Source: Alkalibacillus flavidus
Lineage (GTDB): Bacteria > Bacillota > Bacilli > Bacillales > Alkalibacillaceae
NCBI RefSeq assembly: GCF_040545925.1
Contig: NZ_JBEPMX010000010.1
Span: forward strand, 1 to 64,000
Length of the DNA stretch: 64,000 bases
Direction of reading: 5' to 3'
The notes beneath the pieces are model-generated. The model was given only the letters and a program-made list of their open reading frames with translations. It was not told where the DNA came from and ran no database searches. Both the position numbers and the translations under genes were made by a program. This document shows, one piece after another, positions 59,842 to 64,000 of this stretch. Numbering within the stretch: position 1 is the first letter of the stretch; the number at the start of each line of letters is the position of its first letter.

Positions 59842-59975
59842 TGTTTGCTATGAATTGGGCGAGACTGGCTATGAATTGAGCAGCTTTGCGTTATAATAGA
59901 GTGAGTTAAGTTTTAATTGAGCGACTTTCTCTATGGAATGAGTGACTCTAGATCATAATTGAGCAACTCTTGATT
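59842..59975. repeat. Decayed tandem repeat of about 21 bp
   Basis: Six or seven diverged units with a core ctatgaattgagcgac recur every 20-22 bp (for example at 59848, 59869, 59911, 59932 and 59953). The tract fills the space between the popT terminator and the stop of hisJ. No gene is apparent. It is the third tract of this period in the window. Confidence 0.7.
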
Positions 59976-60759
59976 ATAAACGGTGGAAAGTCGGTTTGAG
60001 CTGATCAAATGTTGTGACGTATTTGAATCCGATATCACGCAGTAGGTCATAGCTTGATTCGATGTGGTCGCCGACGCGTTCTGGTTTGTGCGCGTCAGAA
60101 CCAACCGTCACAATCTCGCCGCCCATATCATAATACATTTTCAAAATATCACGCGTTGGGTGCACGCGGTCCATGCCATATTTATAGCCCGATGTATTAA
60201 TTTCAATTCCTTGTCCACGAGGAATGATCACTTTAAAAATTTCTTCAATCACATCATGAAAATGATACACACCTGGTTCGTATTTATAACGGGTCACTAA
60301 GTCAATGTGGCCCAAAATACTAAAACCATCGAAAGCCTTCGCACATTCGAATAATTCGGTATAATATTTTTCATACGCGTCGTTTAAAGATTGGCCTTCA
60401 AATAGTCGACCAGAGTGTAAGTCTTTGTTGTCTGTCGTATGCATTGAGCCAATGACAAAATCAAATGAGTGCTGTTGCAGTAGTTGTTGATATCGTTCGG
60501 TCAAATGGGGTTGGAACCCGAGTTCTATCCCTTTACGGATCGTGATTTGGTCGCCGTATTGTTGTTGCATCGAACGGATGGATTGATGATAACGTTCGAG
60601 GTCGACATCAAAGTGAATCGACGGGTCAGGATAGTCGTAATCGATGTGTTCAGTGAATGACAATTCTTGAACACCGCGAGCGATACCCGCCTCAATCATG
60701 CTTTCCATCGGTGCGTCACAATCGGCAGAGAAATTAGAGTGCATATGGTTATCAAACAT
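59974..60759 (-). CDS. hisJ: Histidinol-phosphatase, PHP type
   Basis: A 261-residue PHP-domain phosphatase of the HisJ/HisK family that performs the penultimate step of histidine synthesis. Metal ligands are visible in DNHMHSNFSADC (HxH), FTEHIDYDYPD, GIELGFQPH, VIGSMHTTD, ILGHIDLVTRY and TVGSDAHKPE. AAAGGATG precedes the ATG. It is divergent from hisZGD, which supports the role. Confidence 0.93.
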   Translation of the reverse strand: MFDNHMHSNFSADCDAPMESMIEAGIARGVQELSFTEHIDYDYPDPSIHFDVDLERYHQSIRSMQQQYGDQITIRKGIELGFQPHLTERYQQLLQQHSFDFVIGSMHTTDNKDLHSGRLFEGQSLNDAYEKYYTELFECAKAFDGFSILGHIDLVTRYKYEPGVYHFHDVIEEIFKVIIPRGQGIEINTSGYKYGMDRVHPTRDILKMYYDMGGEIVTVGSDAHKPERVGDHIESSYDLLRDIGFKYVTTFDQLKPTFHRL

Positions 60760-60794
60760 GGTATCATCCTTTCTAACGGTCTTATTTTAATAGC

Positions 60795-60823
60795 TTGACA
60801 GGACACGACGCAATCGTTAAAAT
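60795..60823 (+). promoter_or_regulatory. hisZ promoter
   Basis: A perfect TTGACA (60795-60800) and TAAAAT (60818-60823) are spaced 17 bp. Three GATAAA direct repeats (60845-60850, 60853-60858, 60869-60874), 8 and 16 bp apart, follow in the leader and may be an operator. Confidence 0.75.
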
Positions 60824-60885
60824 ATAAAACATAAACTTTATTCTGATAAAGTGATAAACTAATAGAGTGATAAAGGGTGGAAATT

Positions 60886-62130
60886 ATGGCATTAAACCAA
60901 CCGTTACCACAAGGGGTAACTGATTTGTATGCGCAAGAGTATGAGTTAAAACAAACGATAATCGATCGGTTAAAACAACTCTACCATCATTATGGATGCC
61001 AACCCATTCAAACGCCAACATTTGAATACTATGATTTATTTATGAATATACCAGGAACGATGAATGATGACCAGATGATCAAGTTGATTGATACGGATGG
61101 GAAAGTCCTCGTGCTACGACCAGATGCGACAGTACCGATTGCTAGAATGGCATCTCAAGCTAAATCAGACATGCCATTATTAAATAAAATGTACTATGTC
61201 ACCAATATTTTTCGCATGGAAAGCGGCGAATCAGATCGAACATCGCGCTCATTTTCACAAGTGGGTGTTGAGTGGTTTGATGACGGTCGTGAACTAAATG
61301 ATATAGAAATGGTGATTTTAGCCGTTGATACGTTGAAACAAATTGAAGTGAGTGATATTCAACTCGAGCTAGGTCAAGCAGGTTTTTTCCGAGCACTCAT
61401 GGATGAAGCGCAATTAGATGCTGAGACAGAGGCGTTAATTCAAGCAAAACTCGAAGCAAAAAATGAATACGAACTAAGCGATTTATTAGAGTCATTGCAA
61501 GTAAGTGATGAAGTAAAACAGGCATTATTACGGCTGCCGCATTTATTCGGTGAAGCGAATCACGTGCTAAAAGATGCGAAGTCGGTTGCCATCAATGATC
61601 AAATGGCAAAAGCACTCGATCAATTAACAGGATTAGTTGAGCATTTAACCGAACTAGGTTATGCCGACTATATTTCGATCGATTTAGGCTTAGTCAATCA
61701 TTTGAATTACTATACTGGTGTGATGTTTCAAGGTTATGTTGAAGGGTATGGTAAACCAGTGATTCAAGGCGGTCGTTATGATCAGTTGATGACTTACTTT
61801 AATTTAGAATCGAGTGCCATTGGCTTCGGCGTTTATATTGATGATTTGCTTCGTATTGTTAAACAACAGCAAACATTGCAGTTAGAAGAGCCAAACCAAG
61901 CTGTCATTTTGACGAATCATACGACGACAAAAGAGGCGTTTAGTTTGGCCCAGTCATTGCGACAAAACCAAATTGTCACCTCGATTGCTTATGAAGATGA
62001 TGTTGTTGATGAATCGAGTATCATCATTGATATTGTCTCTAAAACGGTCAATATCAACGGTGACAAACAACCATTTGAAACAATCGATCAAGTCTTAACG
62101 AAAGTAGGCATAACGTATGGAACCGATTAA
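60886..62130 (+). CDS. hisZ: ATP phosphoribosyltransferase regulatory subunit
   Basis: A 414-residue HisZ, a histidyl-tRNA-synthetase paralogue without tRNA charging that activates the short form of HisG. It starts PLPQGVTDLYAQEYELK and has motif 2-like RMESGESDRTSRSFSQVG and the GLVNHLNYYTGVMFQGY segment with a normal pocket. The ATG at 60886 follows AAAGGGTGG. It overlaps hisG by 14 bp and heads the his operon. Confidence 0.94.
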   Translation: MALNQPLPQGVTDLYAQEYELKQTIIDRLKQLYHHYGCQPIQTPTFEYYDLFMNIPGTMNDDQMIKLIDTDGKVLVLRPDATVPIARMASQAKSDMPLLNKMYYVTNIFRMESGESDRTSRSFSQVGVEWFDDGRELNDIEMVILAVDTLKQIEVSDIQLELGQAGFFRALMDEAQLDAETEALIQAKLEAKNEYELSDLLESLQVSDEVKQALLRLPHLFGEANHVLKDAKSVAINDQMAKALDQLTGLVEHLTELGYADYISIDLGLVNHLNYYTGVMFQGYVEGYGKPVIQGGRYDQLMTYFNLESSAIGFGVYIDDLLRIVKQQQTLQLEEPNQAVILTNHTTTKEAFSLAQSLRQNQIVTSIAYEDDVVDESSIIIDIVSKTVNINGDKQPFETIDQVLTKVGITYGTD

Positions 62131-62770
62131 AATCGCCTTAGCAAAAGGACGTTTAGCGGATCTTAGTCTTGAGATTTTTGAACAAATTGGCATTACATTT
62201 TCGTCTTATTACGAGAAATCGCGTAAACTGACTTTTTTAAGTGATGATGGCCAGTATGAGTTAATTTTAGTGAAAGCGATGGATGTGGGCACTTACGTCG
62301 AAAACGGCGCTGCCGACATGGGTGTTGCAGGTAAAGATACATTGCTTGAAGCGGGAGCTGATGTGTTTGAACTGGTCGATCTAGGCTTTGGGCGCTGCGA
62401 ATTTGCGGTGGCAGGTAAGCCAGGTACTGATTTATCAGATTACCAGCCGTTAACTATAGGAACAAAATACCCGAAAATTACGAATGACTACTTCCAATCA
62501 CAAGGACGCCAAGTGGAAACGATTAAATTAAACGGGTCGGTTGAGCTTGCCCCGCTTGTTGGGTTAAGCGATGTCATTGTCGATATTGTCGAAACGGGGA
62601 ATACACTGAAAGAAAACAATCTCGATGTGCTAGAAACGATGCTGTCGATTAGTGCGAGACTCGTCGTAAATAAAGCGAGCTTCAAAACAAAAGGAACCTC
62701 TATTCGTCCCGTCATTGACCAAGTAAAAGCTATTATCGATAACAAAGGACGTGTCACGGATGAAGATTAA
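62117..62770 (+). CDS. hisG: ATP phosphoribosyltransferase, short form
   Basis: A 217-residue short-form HisG, which needs HisZ. The start is IKIALAKGRLADLSLEIFEQ, the PRPP-binding loop is VDIVETGNTLKENNL, and there is no regulatory ACT domain. It catalyses the first committed step of histidine synthesis. The start lies inside the end of hisZ, so both are translated as a coupled pair. Confidence 0.96.
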   Translation: MEPIKIALAKGRLADLSLEIFEQIGITFSSYYEKSRKLTFLSDDGQYELILVKAMDVGTYVENGAADMGVAGKDTLLEAGADVFELVDLGFGRCEFAVAGKPGTDLSDYQPLTIGTKYPKITNDYFQSQGRQVETIKLNGSVELAPLVGLSDVIVDIVETGNTLKENNLDVLETMLSISARLVVNKASFKTKGTSIRPVIDQVKAIIDNKGRVTDED

Positions 62771-64000
62771 TGTGATTGAAGAACAAGATATCGCTGAAAT
62801 TGTCACCAATCGAAAAAATCGCGACGCTGTTCAGTATGATGTGATTGATGAACGCGTTAAGTCGATTGTTCAAACGATTAGACGCGATGGCGACGAAGCG
62901 GTTCGCGGTTATATTAAATCGTTGGACGGTGTCGATTTAAACAATGTCGTCGTTTCAGCTCAAGAGATAGAAGAAGCCTATACACGCGTTAGCGATGACA
63001 TGATGGCTGTTTTAACGGAAGCGAAAGAAAACATTCAGACGTATCATGCGAAACAAAAAGAGACGTCATGGTATTCGCACAATGCAGATGGTGTTTGGTT
63101 AGGCCAACAAGTTACACCGATTGTTCGTATTGGCGTTTATGTGCCCGGCGGTAAAGCAGCCTATCCGTCGACGGTGCTTATGAATATTATGCCAGCTGTC
63201 GTTGCTGGAGTGAGCGACATTACTGTGACGACACCTGTTCAGCCAGATGGGACGGTTAATCCGATGACGTTAGTCGGGGCTGATTTAGCAGGGGCGAGTC
63301 GCATTCTTAAAATCGGTGGTGCGCACGGTATTGCGACATTAGCGTATGGGACAGAATCGATTACGCCAGTTGATAAAATTGTTGGCCCAGGTAATGCGTA
63401 TGTCGCTCGAGCGAAAAAATACGTCTTCGGTGATGTGGGGATTGATATGATTGCCGGGCCGAGTGAAGTTTGCGTCGTCGCAGATGAAACAGCCAATCCG
63501 GCATACGTTGCAGCGGATTTGCTCGCACAAGCGGAGCATGACGAGCTAGCTTCAGCTGTAGCCGTCACGACGAGTGAAGCGATAGCCTCAGCGATACAAA
63601 CTGAAGTGGAGAGGCAAATGAAAACACGTGACCGTCAAGCGATTTTACAAGAATCGGTAACGAATCAGGGTGCTATTTACGTTACAACAGACCTTGAAAT
63701 GGCGATGACATTTGTGAATGCGTGGGCACCAGAGCATTTAGAGTTGCAAATCTCTCATCCGTTTGAATGGTTGCCGAGTGTTAAACATGCTGGCGCAATC
63801 TTTCTTGGCCATTATACACCAGAGCCGCTCGGTGATTATTTTGCTGGTCCAAACCATACATTACCAACGAATGGAACGGCTAAATTCTCATCACCACTCG
63901 GCGTCTATGATTTCATGAAAAAATCGAGTGTCATTTATTATACAGATGACGCATTGGAACAAGTGAGACAACAAGTCGAACAATTCGCAGGCGAAGAAGG
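62760..64000 (+). CDS. hisD: Histidinol dehydrogenase (partial, runs off the right edge)
   Basis: The frame from the ATG at 62760 overlaps the end of hisG by 11 bp and stays open for 413 codons to the window edge, nearly the full length of about 425. Family features are GVYVPGGKAAYPST, DKIVGPGNAYVARAKK, MIAGPSEVCVVAD, AQAEHDELASAVAV, WAPEHLELQI and YFAGPNHTLPTNGTA. The enzyme oxidises histidinol to histidine with two NAD. The end of the protein is outside the window. Confidence 0.96.
   Translation, partial: MKINVIEEQDIAEIVTNRKNRDAVQYDVIDERVKSIVQTIRRDGDEAVRGYIKSLDGVDLNNVVVSAQEIEEAYTRVSDDMMAVLTEAKENIQTYHAKQKETSWYSHNADGVWLGQQVTPIVRIGVYVPGGKAAYPSTVLMNIMPAVVAGVSDITVTTPVQPDGTVNPMTLVGADLAGASRILKIGGAHGIATLAYGTESITPVDKIVGPGNAYVARAKKYVFGDVGIDMIAGPSEVCVVADETANPAYVAADLLAQAEHDELASAVAVTTSEAIASAIQTEVERQMKTRDRQAILQESVTNQGAIYVTTDLEMAMTFVNAWAPEHLELQISHPFEWLPSVKHAGAIFLGHYTPEPLGDYFAGPNHTLPTNGTAKFSSPLGVYDFMKKSSVIYYTDDALEQVRQQVEQFAGEE

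Noticed and set aside
60780..60885. T-box leader for the his operon
   Set aside because: No T-box core sequence or terminator hairpin is present between the promoter and hisZ; the leader is only about 55 bases.

Overview
The window is ordinary chromosome from a low-GC Gram-positive bacterium of the Bacillaceae type. Supporting signs are purine-rich Shine-Dalgarno sequences in front of almost every gene, TTGACA/TATAAT promoters, and families typical of Bacilli: ArtPQR, a BmrCD-like exporter, YpcP, HelD, BdbC, and HisZ at the head of the his operon. Acidic N/S/D/E-rich linkers on secreted lipoproteins and a C30-carotenoid (CrtP-type) enzyme fit a salt-tolerant relative, but the genus cannot be fixed from this sequence. 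No rRNA, tRNA, phage or CRISPR array was seen.

Layout. 1-5.1 kb: a perfect 21-bp tandem repeat, catalase with a PerR box, RidA, an acyl-CoA synthetase and a cation efflux protein. 5.2-11 kb: an internally deleted asparagine synthetase, a carotenoid oxidase with a methyltransferase, and HelD. 11.1-19.9 kb: arginine-type ABC transporter, a heterodimeric ABC exporter with one degenerate ATP site, and a lone peptide-binding lipoprotein followed by copy A of a structured repeat. 20.2-23.6 kb: an ECF sigma/anti-sigma pair and an M20 peptidase. 23.6-29.7 kb: a run with a 5'-3' exonuclease and a pyrimidine-dimer glycosylase, a ring-cleaving dioxygenase, small membrane proteins and a BdbC/thioredoxin pair. 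30.5-32.8 kb: a tightly overlapping four-gene operon with a CarH-like cobalamin-binding protein, an ABM protein, a helical protein and a GGDEF diguanylate cyclase. 32.9-36.3 kb: arsRBC and flavohemoglobin. 36.4-41 kb: a second ECF sigma (frameshifted at a T8 tract) with its anti-sigma, and a frameshifted dehydrogenase beside a TetR regulator. 41-55.5 kb: SurA-like lipoprotein, cold-shock protein, phasin/UbiB pair, PlsC-zinc-ribbon protein, MHYT-GGDEF-EAL protein, Ohr, 3D-domain protein, flavin reductase, repeat copy B, enoyl-CoA hydratase with an RRNPP-like regulator, and a BMP lipoprotein/chemoreceptor pair. 55.6-64 kb: a cobalamin riboswitch with btuFCD, the DUF368 lipid-carrier transporter, and hisJ divergent from hisZGD.

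How it fits together. Several units handle oxidative, nitrosative and metalloid stress (KatA/PerR, Ohr, Hmp, ArsRBC). Two ECF systems carry matching candidate self-recognition promoters. Cyclic-di-GMP turnover is represented by one GGDEF cyclase with an intact motif and one MHYT-EAL phosphodiesterase with a degenerate GGDEF. The most interesting unit is the 30.5-32.8 kb operon: a stand-alone cobalamin-binding domain with the W-x9-EH photoreceptor signature is translationally coupled to a diguanylate cyclase, and its promoter is covered by a perfect 22-bp palindrome. The same window encodes riboswitch-controlled cobalamin import. Three genes are visibly damaged (asparagine synthetase, one ECF sigma, one short-chain dehydrogenase).
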